Source: Candidatus Nitrosopumilus sp. (GTDB taxonomy: Archaea > Thermoproteota > Nitrososphaeria > Nitrososphaerales > Nitrosopumilaceae). Taken from it: a DNA stretch of 32,066 nucleotides. Both the position numbers and the translations under genes were made by a program. Positions within the stretch are counted from its first letter, which is position 1, and the number at the start of each line of letters is the position of its first letter. The DNA lies in contig JADHUF010000005.1 in assembly GCA_016784625.1 (NCBI GenBank), positions 1-32,066 on the forward strand, given 5' to 3'. The notes below the pieces were generated by a model, which worked only from the letters and a program-made list of their open reading frames with translations, did not search any database and was not told the DNA's origin. Shown here piece by piece: positions 1 through 8,635 of the stretch.

Positions 1-463
1 AGCAAAAGATATTGGGGCAGATGTGATTGCAACTGGTCACAATCTAGATGACACATTACAAACATTTGTCATCAACATGCTTTCAGGTGATACAAACAAG
101 GTTGGTTGGATGAATCCAGATACATCTACAAACTCTTTAAGAAAAATAAAACCATTTTGTGAGATATATGAATCTGAAATAGTATTTTATGCATTTACAA
201 ATGACATGCCATTTCAATCAGAACCTTGTCCGCATATGAATGAGGGAATACGAACAGAAATCCGTGAATTTTTAAATTCATTGGAAAGTCAGCATAGTGG
301 AATTAAAAATAATTTCTATCAATCAGTTCTCAAAGTATCTCAAATTGTAAAGGATTCTAATTATAAACAAAAAACAATTTGTGAAAAATGTGGTAATGAA
401 TGTACAGGTAATGTATGCTCAGTTTGCAACATGGTTTTAAAACTAAAAGCAAATCAATCCTAA
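1..463 (+). CDS. tRNA 2-thiolation protein, TtuA/Ncs6 family (5' end outside window)
   Basis: This is the C-terminal 153 residues of a PP-loop ATPase of the TtuA/Ncs6/TtcA group, which adenylates and thiolates a uridine in tRNA. The frame is open to the left edge (codons start at base 2), so the N-terminal PP-loop lies outside the window. What can be seen is the GHNLDDTLQT segment, typical of the family after the PP-loop, the KIKPF segment, and a Cys-Pro (EPCPH) near the expected catalytic or Fe-S cysteine. The C-terminus carries CEKC and CSVC pairs, matching the family's C-terminal zinc finger. The stop is followed at once by the SRP RNA promoter. The family call is firm; the exact tRNA position modified is inferred. 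Confidence 0.85.
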   Translation, partial: AKDIGADVIATGHNLDDTLQTFVINMLSGDTNKVGWMNPDTSTNSLRKIKPFCEIYESEIVFYAFTNDMPFQSEPCPHMNEGIRTEIREFLNSLESQHSGIKNNFYQSVLKVSQIVKDSNYKQKTICEKCGNECTGNVCSVCNMVLKLKANQS

Positions 464-466
464 TGC

Positions 467-475
467 AAATATAAC
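467..475 (+). promoter_or_regulatory. TATA-like box for the SRP RNA
   Basis: The sequence aaatataac is centred about 26 nt before base 497, where the terminal helix of the SRP RNA begins. This is the expected archaeal TATA-to-start distance and supports the RNA 5' end placed there. No mapping data were available. Confidence 0.5.
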
Positions 476-496
476 ATTACTTTCTTTAGGAAAAAT

Positions 497-812
497 GGTA
501 GTAGGTAAGATCGGGGTGCCAGCCGTGCCCTATTCTGAAACCGGCTATATGCAGAGATCAGTAACTGTTGGGTAAATCTCTAAATGGGTAATTCCCGCTT
601 GGTGTGCGGAAATGAAATCACGCCGAGGCGGGTGGTTGCAGGACTAGAATTATCCGAAGGGATAACTTCTAAGACCGAACCATCGAAAGGGATGAGGTCC
701 GGGAGGGAGCAATCCTAAGGTGGGACATCCACGCTTCCTCGTCAACGTGGCGGATCTTGTACGCCTTGAAATGGGGCTATTCGTCTAGACTGGAGCCAGC
801 AGATCTACTACC
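497..812 (+). ncRNA. ffs: Archaeal 7S signal recognition particle RNA
   Basis: This roughly 316-nt GC-richer block in an AT-rich region has no ORF. It contains AGGTCCGGGAGGGAGCA (about 695-711), the SRP54-binding helix 8 signature with a GNRA tetraloop (GGGA) and the conserved GGAGCA side; compare CAGGUCCGGAAGGAAGCAGC in bacterial 4.5S RNA. The ends pair as in archaeal helix 1: 497-503 (GGUAGUA) with 806-812 (UACUACC), and 509-512 (GAUC) with 802-805 (GAUC), leaving a 5-nt bulge. The length fits archaeal 7S RNA. The RNA scaffolds SRP19 and SRP54 for co-translational targeting of membrane proteins. RNase P RNA was considered, but its conserved core motifs were not found. Confidence 0.87.
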
Positions 813-841
813 TTTATAATTAAAATCAAATTTGAAAAATT

Positions 842-1174
842 ATGGAAGGAATAATTTCATTTGGAAATAAGAGAAGTTATGATGACTTTAAGAAACAAAT
901 TCCAAGTTCAGTGTTACCTCTTTTTGATTCAATTAGAAAATTTTGTTTCTCATTAGGTAAGAACGTAGTAGAAGATGTTAGAATGCATAGAGTGGTTTTT
1001 TGTAAATCAATTACATTTAGATGGTTTGCAGATGTAGAACCTGATAAAGAAGGAGTTATTATTAAAATTCAAAAAAGTCGAAAAGAACCTATACAAATTA
1101 TTCAGATTAAAAAAGACCAGCAAATTTCAGAATTTAGTCAAATGCTTAAAGTGGCATTTGAAGAAATTCATTAA
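842..1174 (+). CDS. Conserved small protein of unknown function (110 aa)
   Basis: A 110-residue soluble protein with no signal peptide or membrane segment. It reads as a compact alpha/beta domain: a helical N-terminal half (FKKQIPSSVLPLFDSIRKF), a central VVEDVRMHRVVF segment, then strands and a final helix. The arrangement faintly recalls small DUF5655-like domains, but I cannot assign it to a family. It starts 29 nt after the SRP RNA; an AT-rich stretch (tttataattaaaa) about 24 nt upstream could be its promoter. Its stop overlaps the stop of the convergent acylphosphatase gene in a shared TTAA. It is real by length and position; its function is unknown. Confidence 0.7.
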   Translation: MEGIISFGNKRSYDDFKKQIPSSVLPLFDSIRKFCFSLGKNVVEDVRMHRVVFCKSITFRWFADVEPDKEGVIIKIQKSRKEPIQIIQIKKDQQISEFSQMLKVAFEEIH

Positions 1175-1449
1175 TACAAAACATCAAATTTTGAGAATTC
1201 ACCTGTAAATTTCTCATTGCGTATTTCTACATCTTCAACTCTAGCATTAGCAGGTCCTCCATGAGACCATTCAACTAGTCTACTAACTTTTTCTTCATTA
1301 CCTTCTAAGATAGCTTCAACACGTCCATCTTTGAGATTTTTAACCCATCCAAAAACATCATTTTTCTTTGCCATCACTTTTAATGCTTGACGAAAAAATA
1401 CACCTTGTACTTTTCCAGTTACAAAAATTCTAATTCGTTGATTTGACAT
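1171..1449 (-). CDS. acyP: Acylphosphatase
   Basis: This 92-residue protein is a standard-length acylphosphatase, which hydrolyses carboxyl-phosphate bonds of small acylphosphates in the cytoplasm. The signature VTGKVQGVFFRQ at 10-21 holds the phosphate-binding loop and catalytic Arg20. GWVKNLKDGRVE at 34-45 supplies the catalytic Asn38. The start is ATG; a TATA-like box (1471-1481, minus strand) is centred about 26 nt upstream, consistent with a leaderless transcript. Its 3' end overlaps the facing 110-aa gene by 4 nt. Confidence 0.93.
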   Translation of the reverse strand: MSNQRIRIFVTGKVQGVFFRQALKVMAKKNDVFGWVKNLKDGRVEAILEGNEEKVSRLVEWSHGGPANARVEDVEIRNEKFTGEFSKFDVLY

Positions 1450-1470
1450 TCAAAGTGTATTTCTAGGAGG

Positions 1471-1481
1471 TATTAATCAAT
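1471..1481 (-). promoter_or_regulatory. TATA-like box for acyP
   Basis: On the minus strand this reads attgattaata, centred about 26-27 nt before the acyP ATG, so the message would begin at or near the start codon. Inferred from spacing only. Confidence 0.4.
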
Positions 1482-1499
1482 TTTAGGTTAAAAGAGAAA

Positions 1500-2234
1500 C
1501 TACTTTCTTTCTTTAATTCTAGCTCTACCAGTCTTTCTGGCAGCAATGCTACCTACCTTTGCGCCAGGAGGGGCATCTCTTGAAACAGTTGAGCTCTGTC
1601 CAACGTGTTGATGACGTCCACCACCATGTGGGTGAACATATGCAGCTTGAGCAACACCTCTGACAATTGGATATTTCTTTCCTTTAGCTTTAAAACTACG
1701 CCATTTGTTACCTGCACTCATAAAGTATCGTTCACTAGCTCCTCCTCCAGCAAGAGTACCAATCATGGCTCTGTTTTTTGGATTAAGAGTAGTAAATTTT
1801 CCTGAAGGTAGTTTAACAGTAACACCTTCATCACCATGAGAGAAAATAGTGGCATCAGTACCTGCAGATTTAACTATAGCACCACCATCTCCAAAGTGCT
1901 TTTCAATGTTACATACAATTGTTCCATCAGGAATGTTTTGTACACTAATGACATTTCCTTTCTCAATTTTTGATTTTAATCCAAATTGTAAAGTTGCACC
2001 CACTTTAGTTCCAAGTACAGCAGGTACAAAGGAAATAGAACCATCCTCAAATCGGACTTTAGATAATGGTGCTTCTCTACCACGTTCATGAATTAAATCG
2101 ATAATTTCACCTTCATGTTGTTCTGATAATGGAAAACGAGGATAGTTTGCTTTGCTACCTACTTTTCCAGTAGATGTAGATCTAAATTGATTGCCTCCAC
2201 GGCCACGTCTTCTAACTAATGGTCTTTTACCCAA
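1500..2234 (-). CDS. rpl2: 50S ribosomal protein L2 (uL2)
   Basis: A 244-residue protein with the archaeal L2 layout: a basic N-terminus (MGKRPLVRRRGRGG), an OB-like domain, and a C-terminal domain carrying HPHGGGRHQHVG (about 197-208), the conserved stretch near the peptidyl transferase centre that includes the functionally important histidine. L2 is an early-assembling 23S rRNA-binding protein. The start is a TTG at 2234: an in-frame stop lies five codons upstream and no ATG exists nearby, so TTG is the only start that gives the family N-terminus. A TATA-like box lies about 29 nt upstream. The usual partners L4, L23 and S19 are not adjacent; it sits between acyP and cdc48. Confidence 0.97.
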   Translation of the reverse strand: MGKRPLVRRRGRGGNQFRSTSTGKVGSKANYPRFPLSEQHEGEIIDLIHERGREAPLSKVRFEDGSISFVPAVLGTKVGATLQFGLKSKIEKGNVISVQNIPDGTIVCNIEKHFGDGGAIVKSAGTDATIFSHGDEGVTVKLPSGKFTTLNPKNRAMIGTLAGGGASERYFMSAGNKWRSFKAKGKKYPIVRGVAQAAYVHPHGGGRHQHVGQSSTVSRDAPPGAKVGSIAARKTGRARIKERK

Positions 2235-2259
2235 GCTGATCGTTTCCTACGCAAAGAGG

Positions 2260-2267
2260 ATTTTAAG
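2260..2267 (-). promoter_or_regulatory. TATA-like box for rpl2
   Basis: Minus-strand cttaaaat is centred about 29 nt before the rpl2 TTG. With the cdc48 box on the other strand it makes 2235-2330 a divergent promoter region. Confidence 0.4.
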
Positions 2268-2300
2268 CTTGTGATTGTTGTTTAAGGAATTACCACAAAG

Positions 2301-2309
2301 ATATAAAAA
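2301..2309 (+). promoter_or_regulatory. TATA box for cdc48
   Basis: The sequence atataaaaa is centred about 26 nt before the cdc48 ATG at 2331, with the purine-rich acaaag just upstream where a BRE would sit. The spacing predicts a leaderless mRNA; no Shine-Dalgarno precedes the ATG. Confidence 0.6.
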
Positions 2310-2330
2310 TTAGAAAAAGGGCGTTTCTGT

Positions 2331-4517
2331 ATGAGTCAAAATGCACTTTCTCTCAAAGTTCTTGAAGCATACACAAGAGATGTTGGAAGAGGAGTAGCAA
2401 GAATTGATTATGATTCTATGGATACATTAAATGCCTCTACAGGAGACGTTATTGAAATTAAAGGTAAAAGAAGAACAGTTGCAAAATGTCTACCACTATA
2501 TCCATCTGATGAAGGAAAAGGTATTATCAGAATTGATGGACTTGGTAGAAATAACTCAGGGATTGCAATTGGAGACACAATTTCGGTTAGAAAAATAAAG
2601 GCAGTAGCTGCAGAAAAAGTGGTAGTTGCACCATTAGAAGCAATTCCTCCAATTGATGAAAGATATCTTGCAGATGCTTTAGAAAGTGTGCCTTTGATCA
2701 AAGGAGATAATGTAATGGTTCCATATTTTGGTGGGCGTTTAACTTTTCAAGTTATAGGAGTAACACCAGCAGCTGATGCTGTTTTAATTACTCAAAAAAC
2801 TGTTTTCCATATTGCAGAAAAAGGAGAGACATTACGTGGAGTTCCACAAGTTACCTATGAAGACATTGGCGGTATATCAAATGAGATTAAAAAAGTTAGA
2901 GAAATGATTGAACTTCCATTAAGACATCCAGAAATTTTTGAAAAGTTAGGTATTGAAGCTCCAAAAGGTGTTTTACTATATGGACCTCCAGGTACAGGAA
3001 AGACTCTACTTGCAAAAGCAGTTGCAAATGAAAGTCAAGCTCATTTCATCAGCATATCTGGTCCAGAAATAATGAGTAAGTTTTATGGAGAAAGTGAAGC
3101 AAGATTAAGAGAAATTTTCAAAGAAGCAAGAGAAAAATCTCCATCAATAATCTTTGTTGATGAAATAGATTCAATTGCACCAAAAAGAGAAGAGGTCACT
3201 GGAGAAGTTGAAAGAAGAGTTGTTTCTCAAATGTTATCATTAATGGATGGATTAGAAGCAAGAGGTAAAGTTATTGTTATTGCAGCAACAAACAGACCAA
3301 ACGCAATTGATCCTGCACTTAGAAGACCAGGAAGATTTGATCGAGAAATTGAGATCAAAGTTCCAGACAAGAAGGGAAGAAAAGACATACTTGCAATTCA
3401 CAGTAGAAACATGCCACTATCAGAAGAGGTGGATATAGAGAAAATTTCATCAGTTAGTCACGGATATGTTGGTGCTGATTTGGAATATCTCTGTAAAGAG
3501 GCTGCAATGAAATGTTTGAGGAGATTATTACCTGTTCTTAATTTAGAAGAAGAGAAACTCCCTCCAGAAACTTTGGATAAACTAATTGTAAATCAAGAGG
3601 ACTTTACAAAAGCATTGATTGAAGTAACACCATCTGGAATGAGAGAAGTTTTCATTGAGAATCCAGATGTAAAGTGGGATGACGTTGGAGGTTTAAGTGA
3701 AGTCAAGCAAGAGTTACAAGAAGCCGTTGAATGGCCAATGAAATATCCAGGTCTTTATGATAAACTAGGACATAAAATGCCAAGAGGCATCTTACTTCAT
3801 GGTCCAAGCGGCACAGGTAAAACATTACTTGCAAAAGCAGTTGCTACAGAAAGTGAAGCAAACTTTGTTTCAGTAAGAGGTCCTGAACTTTTATCAAAAT
3901 GGGTAGGTGAATCTGAAAGAGGAATAAGAGAAATTTTCAAAAGAGCACGTCAATCTGCACCATGTGTTATATTCTTTGATGAGATTGATTCAATTGCACC
4001 AATTCGTGGAGCAGGAGGAGAAACTGCAGTGAGTGAAAGGGTGGTTAGTCAATTACTTACAGAATTAGACGGAATGGAAAATATGCATGGTGTCGTAGTT
4101 TTGGCTGCAACAAACAGAGCAGATATGATTGATCCTGCATTGTTAAGACCAGGAAGATTTGATAAGATTATTCAGATTCCACTTCCAGACAAAGAAAGTA
4201 GAAAAAGTATCTTGAAAATTAATGCTGAAAAAATACCAATAATTTCTGGGGAAACTGATCCTCAACGCATTGACTTTGAGAAACTTGCTGAACTAACTGA
4301 TGGGCTTAGTGGTGCAGATACAGCATCTATTGCAAATACAGCAGTTTCTCTAGTTATTCATAAATTCCTAGATGAGAATCCAGATGTCAAAGATGTAGAG
4401 AAGCAAAGTATTGATGCTAAAGTGGCTATGAAAGATTTCGAAGAAGCAGTGAAGAAAGTAAGAGAACAAAAAGACCTCAAGTTGGGCGAAAAACTAGTAG
4501 CTTCCTATTACAGGTAG
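2331..4517 (+). CDS. cdc48: Cdc48/VAT-type AAA+ ATPase
   Basis: A 728-residue tandem AAA+ unfoldase of the Cdc48/p97/VAT family, which extracts and unfolds proteins for degradation. Order: N-domain (about 1-185), D1 with Walker A GPPGTGKT at 218-225 and Walker [10 protein letters not shown] (about 273-281), then D2 with GPSGTGKT at 491-498 and VIFFDEIDS (about 546-554). Arg-finger segments RRPGRFD and LRPGRFD are present in D1 and D2. The D2 Walker A has Ser in place of the usual second Pro residue, but the catalytic Gly, Lys and Thr are intact. The protein ends in SYYR, compatible with a hydrophobic-Tyr-X tail that docks on the archaeal 20S proteasome (inference). The length is normal for the family. 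Confidence 0.96.
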   Translation: MSQNALSLKVLEAYTRDVGRGVARIDYDSMDTLNASTGDVIEIKGKRRTVAKCLPLYPSDEGKGIIRIDGLGRNNSGIAIGDTISVRKIKAVAAEKVVVAPLEAIPPIDERYLADALESVPLIKGDNVMVPYFGGRLTFQVIGVTPAADAVLITQKTVFHIAEKGETLRGVPQVTYEDIGGISNEIKKVREMIELPLRHPEIFEKLGIEAPKGVLLYGPPGTGKTLLAKAVANESQAHFISISGPEIMSKFYGESEARLREIFKEAREKSPSIIFVDEIDSIAPKREEVTGEVERRVVSQMLSLMDGLEARGKVIVIAATNRPNAIDPALRRPGRFDREIEIKVPDKKGRKDILAIHSRNMPLSEEVDIEKISSVSHGYVGADLEYLCKEAAMKCLRRLLPVLNLEEEKLPPETLDKLIVNQEDFTKALIEVTPSGMREVFIENPDVKWDDVGGLSEVKQELQEAVEWPMKYPGLYDKLGHKMPRGILLHGPSGTGKTLLAKAVATESEANFVSVRGPELLSKWVGESERGIREIFKRARQSAPCVIFFDEIDSIAPIRGAGGETAVSERVVSQLLTELDGMENMHGVVVLAATNRADMIDPALLRPGRFDKIIQIPLPDKESRKSILKINAEKIPIISGETDPQRIDFEKLAELTDGLSGADTASIANTAVSLVIHKFLDENPDVKDVEKQSIDAKVAMKDFEEAVKKVREQKDLKLGEKLVASYYR

Positions 4518-4527
4518 TTTTAATAAA
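4518..4527 (+). promoter_or_regulatory. TATA-like box for gatD
   Basis: The sequence ttttaataaa, directly after the cdc48 stop, is centred about 27 nt before the gatD ATG. It suggests that gatDE has its own leaderless transcript rather than reading through from cdc48. Confidence 0.5.
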
Positions 4528-4549
4528 ATAACAAATCTAATTCTCGTAA

Positions 4550-5839
4550 ATGTCAGAATATAGGGGATATGAAGGAGATTCATTAGAATTCCTAAAGAAA
4601 TATCAAATTTCAGTTGGAGATTCAGTTAAAATTCAGTCAGATATTACTTATTTAGGCATAATTATGCCAAGATACGAACATAGTGATGATAAACACATTG
4701 TTTTGAAATTAAACAGTGGTTACAATATTGGTTTAGAAATTGAAAAAGTTGAAAAAGTTGAAAAAATCAAATCTGCGGAAAAAATCATTGAACAAGATGA
4801 AAAATTAGAAAAAGTTACAGGATTGCCAAAAATTTTACTACTATCAACTGGAGGAACAATTGCAAGTAAAATTGACTATAGAACAGGAGCAGTTACACCT
4901 GTATTGACAGCTGAAGAATTGAATTCATCTGTTCCAGAACTTGCTAAAATTGCAAACATAGATGCAGAAGTTCTATTGTCAGAGTATTCTGAAAATATAA
5001 TGCCAGAGCATTGGTTACAAATTGCTGAAAAAATTAATGAGTATTCTAAATCAGATTATTCAGGAATAATTATTGCGCACGGAACAGATACGATGCACTA
5101 TACATCATCATTTCTTTCATTTGCACTTGTAGGATTTCCAATCCCTATTGTATTAGTTGGATCTCAAAGATCATCAGATCGTGCATCATCAGATGCAGCA
5201 TTGAATTTAATTGGAGCAGTAAAATTCATCACAGAAAGTAATACTAAAGGAGTTTACATTGTTATGCATCAAGATGAAAATGATGATACTATATCATGTC
5301 ATGCTGGAACAAGAGTAAGAAAGAATCATACAAGTAAAAGAGGTGCATTTCAAACAATTGGGGATAATCCAGCATTCATTATTACAGAAAACCAAATTCA
5401 AAAAAACATTTCTGAGGATTTTTTTAAAATAAATGAATTTCAACCAAGAATTAAACTAGATACACATGTTGCTTTAGTAAAATATCATCCAGGATATAAT
5501 CCCAAGTTGTTAGATCAAATTATTGAGATGGGGTATAGAGGAATAATTTTTGAAGGGACTGGATTAGGGCATATTGGAAATACAATGTATGAAAGCGTAA
5601 AAAAAGCGAATGAAAAAGGAATTTTTCTAGGAATGACTTCTCAATGTATTGATGGTAGAGTTAGAATGACAGTATATGAAAGTGGACGAGATTTACTTGA
5701 TTTAGGCATAATTCCACTAGAAAATATGATTCCAGAAGTGGCATTAGTAAAAGCAATGTGGGCAATGGGAAACTTTCAGAGTGAGGAAGAAATAAAGAAA
5801 ATTATGCTTGAAAATATTGCATCGGAATTGTCAAGTTAG
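4550..5839 (+). CDS. gatD: Glutamyl-tRNA(Gln) amidotransferase subunit D
   Basis: A 429-residue asparaginase-type subunit of archaeal GatDE, which frees ammonia from Gln or Asn so that GatE can convert Glu-tRNA(Gln) to Gln-tRNA(Gln). The first ~65 residues are the GatD-specific N-domain. A Glu/Lys-rich linker (about 64-86) follows, then the L-asparaginase-like domain. STGGTIAS at 99-106 and HGTDTMHYT at 177-185 carry the catalytic threonines and aspartate. The N-domain and the adjacency of gatE separate it from a plain asparaginase. The linker contains a short repeated Glu-Lys-Val pattern. gatE starts 10 nt after the stop. Confidence 0.96.
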   Translation: MSEYRGYEGDSLEFLKKYQISVGDSVKIQSDITYLGIIMPRYEHSDDKHIVLKLNSGYNIGLEIEKVEKVEKIKSAEKIIEQDEKLEKVTGLPKILLLSTGGTIASKIDYRTGAVTPVLTAEELNSSVPELAKIANIDAEVLLSEYSENIMPEHWLQIAEKINEYSKSDYSGIIIAHGTDTMHYTSSFLSFALVGFPIPIVLVGSQRSSDRASSDAALNLIGAVKFITESNTKGVYIVMHQDENDDTISCHAGTRVRKNHTSKRGAFQTIGDNPAFIITENQIQKNISEDFFKINEFQPRIKLDTHVALVKYHPGYNPKLLDQIIEMGYRGIIFEGTGLGHIGNTMYESVKKANEKGIFLGMTSQCIDGRVRMTVYESGRDLLDLGIIPLENMIPEVALVKAMWAMGNFQSEEEIKKIMLENIASELSS

Positions 5840-5849
5840 AGAGAATAGT

Positions 5850-7757
5850 ATGTCAGAATTTTCCATAAGTGATGTTGGAGTAAAAGTTGGACTTGAAATT
5901 CATCAACAATTAGCAACTAACAAGAAATTATTTTGTAATTGCACGCCATTAGAATCAGAGGAATATTTTACAAAGTTTCAGAGAAAATTACGAGCATCAA
6001 AAAGTGAATTAGGGGAATTTGATCCTGCCGTCCTGTTTGAAAAATCTAAATCAAAAACAATAATGTATTATGCTAATCCAAAAAGTAGTTGCTTAGTAGA
6101 ACAAGATGAAGAACCACCACATGAATTAGATGAAGACGCAAAAAAAATTGCATTAATCATTGCTTCTGCATTAAAATCAAATATTTTTAGTGAGATTTAT
6201 CCTATGAGAAAAACAGTTGTTGATGGTTCTAATACAACTGGATTTCAACGTACAATGTTAATTTCACAAGGTGGATTTTATGATGTTGAAGGAACAAAGA
6301 TAGGAATTCAATCAATTTGTCTTGAAGAAGATGCTGCAAAAATTCTAGGAGATCAAGGTTCGATTAGAAAATATGGTTTAGAACGTCTTGGCATACCTTT
6401 AGTTGAAATTGCAACAGAGCCTTTTGAAGTAAAACCAGAAGAAATCAAAAAAATTGCATTATCCTTAGGAAGAATTTTGAGAAGCACTAAAAAAGTTAAG
6501 AGAGGTTTAGGTTCAATTCGACAAGATGTTAATGTATCAATTAAAGAAGGAGGAGTTGTTATTGAAGTAAAAGGGGTACAACAACTAGAACAATTAGAAA
6601 AAGTTGTAGAATACGAAGCAAAAAGACAACATGGATTACTAAAAATATCTAAAGAATTACAAAAGAAAAATTGGATACATAATGATAAAGAGGATAGAAA
6701 AGACATCACAGAATTATTTTTAAAATGTAAATCAAAGATTATTCAAAATGCTATAAAGAAAAATCAGAAAATTTTTGCAATATCTTTTAAAAATATGGCT
6801 GGAATATTTGGATATTCACCATATGAAAATATAAGATTAGGAAAAGAAGTTGCAGAATTAGTACGATTTTTTGGATTAGGTGGTGTTTTTCATTCAGATG
6901 AATTACCTAATTATGGAGTAGAAGAATCTGATCTAGAAAATTTAAAAGAATTTCTAAAAATTAATGAGAATGATGGATTTTTGATATTAGCTATTCCTGA
7001 AGAAAAAATCCATACTATTGTTAATCAAATAATTTTAAGAATTGAACATATCAAAAATAAAGGCATACCAATTGATACACGATTAGCTACTCAAGCAGGC
7101 GAAACAAAATTTCTTAGACCTAGACCTGGTGCTGCAAGAATGTATCCTGAAACAGATATCCCTCCAATCTTAATATCAAAAGAAGAATTAGAAGATGCAG
7201 AAAAAAACATTCCAAAATCATGGGATGAATCTATTAAAACATTACAAACAAAGTACGAAATTAATTCACAACTAACAGAACAGATTTTTGATTCACGATA
7301 CATAGAATTATTTGAAAAAATTGTTGAGATGACTAAAACTAATCCCACATTTGTTGCATCAGTTCTTTGCTCTACAATTACTAATTTGGAGAGAAGCGGA
7401 TTAAATTCTAATTTATTACAAAATGGGGATATTGTAAAAGCATTTCAGTTATTAGAAGAAGGAAAAATTGCAAAGGAATCAATTGAGATAATATTTGAAA
7501 ACATCATGGCTGGAAAATCACAAACAATAGAGGATGCAATAAAAAATACTTCAATGAAGATTGTTGATGAATCAGAATTAGAGAAAATTATTGAAAATAT
7601 AATAGAAAAGAATCAAGAAATCATTAAAAATCAAAAAGAAAGAGCAGTTGGACCACTTATGGGAATTGCAATGAAGGAATTAAGGGGTAAGGCCTCTGGT
7701 GAAATGATAAATAATCTTCTTTTAAAAAATATCAAGAAAAAATTATCAAGTATCTGA
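5850..7757 (+). CDS. gatE: Glutamyl-tRNA(Gln) amidotransferase subunit E
   Basis: A 635-residue GatB/GatE-family subunit that binds and phosphorylates Glu-tRNA(Gln) and accepts ammonia from GatD. VGLEIHQQLAT near the N-terminus and FCNCTP (about 28-33) are the GatB/E cradle signatures. The mid region holds the GatE-specific AspRS-like insertion, and the C-terminus is the helical tail/YqeY-like body ending in the AVGPLMGIAMKELRGKA segment typical of GatB/E. I chose the ATG at 5850. An in-frame ATG at 5808 would overlap gatD by 32 nt and add 14 residues not typical of the family. The gene stops 6 nt before the 3' end of the facing tRNA-Leu. Confidence 0.96.
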   Translation: MSEFSISDVGVKVGLEIHQQLATNKKLFCNCTPLESEEYFTKFQRKLRASKSELGEFDPAVLFEKSKSKTIMYYANPKSSCLVEQDEEPPHELDEDAKKIALIIASALKSNIFSEIYPMRKTVVDGSNTTGFQRTMLISQGGFYDVEGTKIGIQSICLEEDAAKILGDQGSIRKYGLERLGIPLVEIATEPFEVKPEEIKKIALSLGRILRSTKKVKRGLGSIRQDVNVSIKEGGVVIEVKGVQQLEQLEKVVEYEAKRQHGLLKISKELQKKNWIHNDKEDRKDITELFLKCKSKIIQNAIKKNQKIFAISFKNMAGIFGYSPYENIRLGKEVAELVRFFGLGGVFHSDELPNYGVEESDLENLKEFLKINENDGFLILAIPEEKIHTIVNQIILRIEHIKNKGIPIDTRLATQAGETKFLRPRPGAARMYPETDIPPILISKEELEDAEKNIPKSWDESIKTLQTKYEINSQLTEQIFDSRYIELFEKIVEMTKTNPTFVASVLCSTITNLERSGLNSNLLQNGDIVKAFQLLEEGKIAKESIEIIFENIMAGKSQTIEDAIKNTSMKIVDESELEKIIENIIEKNQEIIKNQKERAVGPLMGIAMKELRGKASGEMINNLLLKNIKKKLSSI

Positions 7758-7763
7758 TTGTAA

Positions 7764-7848
7764 TGCGGGAAGTGGGATTTGAACCCACGAACTCCTAGAA
7801 GATAAGGATCTGAACCTTACGCCGTTGACCAGGCTGGGCGACTCCCGC
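7764..7848 (-). tRNA. tRNA-Leu (anticodon CAG)
   Basis: On the minus strand this folds as an 85-nt class II tRNA. The acceptor GCGGGAG pairs with UUCCCGC (ending in a G-U pair), followed by discriminator A73. The anticodon stem UAAGG/CCUUA closes the loop UUCAGAU, giving anticodon CAG. A long variable arm (UCUUCUAGGAGUUCGU region) and the T loop GUUCAAAUC confirm leucine type. CCA is not encoded. The 3' end faces the gatE stop, so T-runs antisense to the gatE 3' end may act in its termination. Confidence 0.97.
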
Positions 7849-7924
7849 ATTGTAAATTTTTGAAATCTGAAATAAGTTTCTTTATTATACATAAAACAAA
7901 TACATCAATTAACTAAGTGAGAAA

Positions 7925-8089
7925 ATGGAATTTAGAGAAGTATATTGTACAAATTGTAAAAAAGTATTGGGACGATATAATATTAAATTCTACAATGAAA
8001 GTAAAATTGAGGAATTATTAAAAACAACTCATGTTGCTCATGTAAGAAATGGACACCAGGTTAATCTTAGAAAGTTTGTAAAAGATTAA
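7925..8089 (+). CDS. Small CxxC protein (54 aa), unknown function
   Basis: This short ORF reads MEFREVYCTNCKKVLGRYNI at its start and ends with HQVNLRKFVKD. One CTNC pair near the N-terminus suggests half of a zinc-binding site, perhaps completed by the His residues at 36, 39 and 44 (HVAHVRNGH). An AT-rich TATA-like stretch (tattatacat, 7883-7892) lies about 37 nt upstream. Its stop codon overlaps the stop of the facing HAD gene in a shared TTAA, as two other convergent pairs in this window do. That exact abutment and the ordered sequence argue for a real gene. I do not recognise the family. Confidence 0.65.
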   Translation: MEFREVYCTNCKKVLGRYNIKFYNESKIEELLKTTHVAHVRNGHQVNLRKFVKD

Positions 8090-8625
8090 TTTAGTTTTAT
8101 TTTTTCAACTGCCTCTGAAAGATTTGTAATTCTATGTATTCGATTTTCTGAAATATGTTTATTCCATGGTTGTGAATATAAAATCATTTTTTTATTATGT
8201 TGAAGAATTTTTAATGCATTTAGAGGTGAATCGTCAATAAATACATCATAATCTAAATCAGCTTTCATTGGTCCATCAATTACAGATACATAATTATCAT
8301 ATGATATGCTATGATGATCAAGCCAATTTTTTACAAAAGAATCAGTAGAACGCTCTCTTGCAGTAACAATATCTACTTGACCCATATTTGTAAGATTTTT
8401 TGTAATAGATGATAAATTTTCTTCAGTAGGTGGAATAGAACTCCAATTTTTCCAGCATGAACTTAACTCAGAGTAAAAATCATATCGGTTAATTTGGAAT
8501 TTCTTCCAAAAATCCCAATCAGTGATATCATCTTTAGAAATTTTTGGTCTGATTGTATTGTTGTAATTTAGCCAAGATTTTATTACATCTGCAAGTACAC
8601 CATCAACATCTAACGCAATTTTCAT
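8086..8625 (-). CDS. HAD-superfamily phosphatase, 5'(3')-deoxyribonucleotidase-like
   Basis: A 179-residue HAD hydrolase. DVDGVLAD at 6-13 is motif I with both catalytic aspartates. IVTARERS (about residues 92-99) supplies motif II Thr, and DYDVFIDDSPLNAL the acidic motif IV. The small size and the DVDGVLAD...WDFW layout resemble the NT5C-type 5'(3')-deoxyribonucleotidases, which dephosphorylate nucleoside monophosphates; the substrate is inferred only. It begins 10 nt after dnaJ on the same strand, so it is probably the last gene of the chaperone transcript. Confidence 0.82.
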   Translation of the reverse strand: MKIALDVDGVLADVIKSWLNYNNTIRPKISKDDITDWDFWKKFQINRYDFYSELSSCWKNWSSIPPTEENLSSITKNLTNMGQVDIVTARERSTDSFVKNWLDHHSISYDNYVSVIDGPMKADLDYDVFIDDSPLNALKILQHNKKMILYSQPWNKHISENRIHRITNLSEAVEKIKLN

Positions 8626-8635
8626 TTTTTATCAA

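Noticed and set aside
497..812. RNase P RNA as an alternative for the structured RNA
   Set aside because: The RNase P core motifs were not found, while the SRP helix 8 signature and the helix 1 end pairing fit well.
1464..1470. Plus-strand taggagg as a Shine-Dalgarno site
   Set aside because: No start codon or ORF follows on that strand; the site lies in the promoter region of the minus-strand acyP.
5808..5849. Upstream ATG start for gatE
   Set aside because: It would overlap gatD by 32 nt and add 14 residues unlike the family; the ATG at 5850 gives the normal N-terminus.
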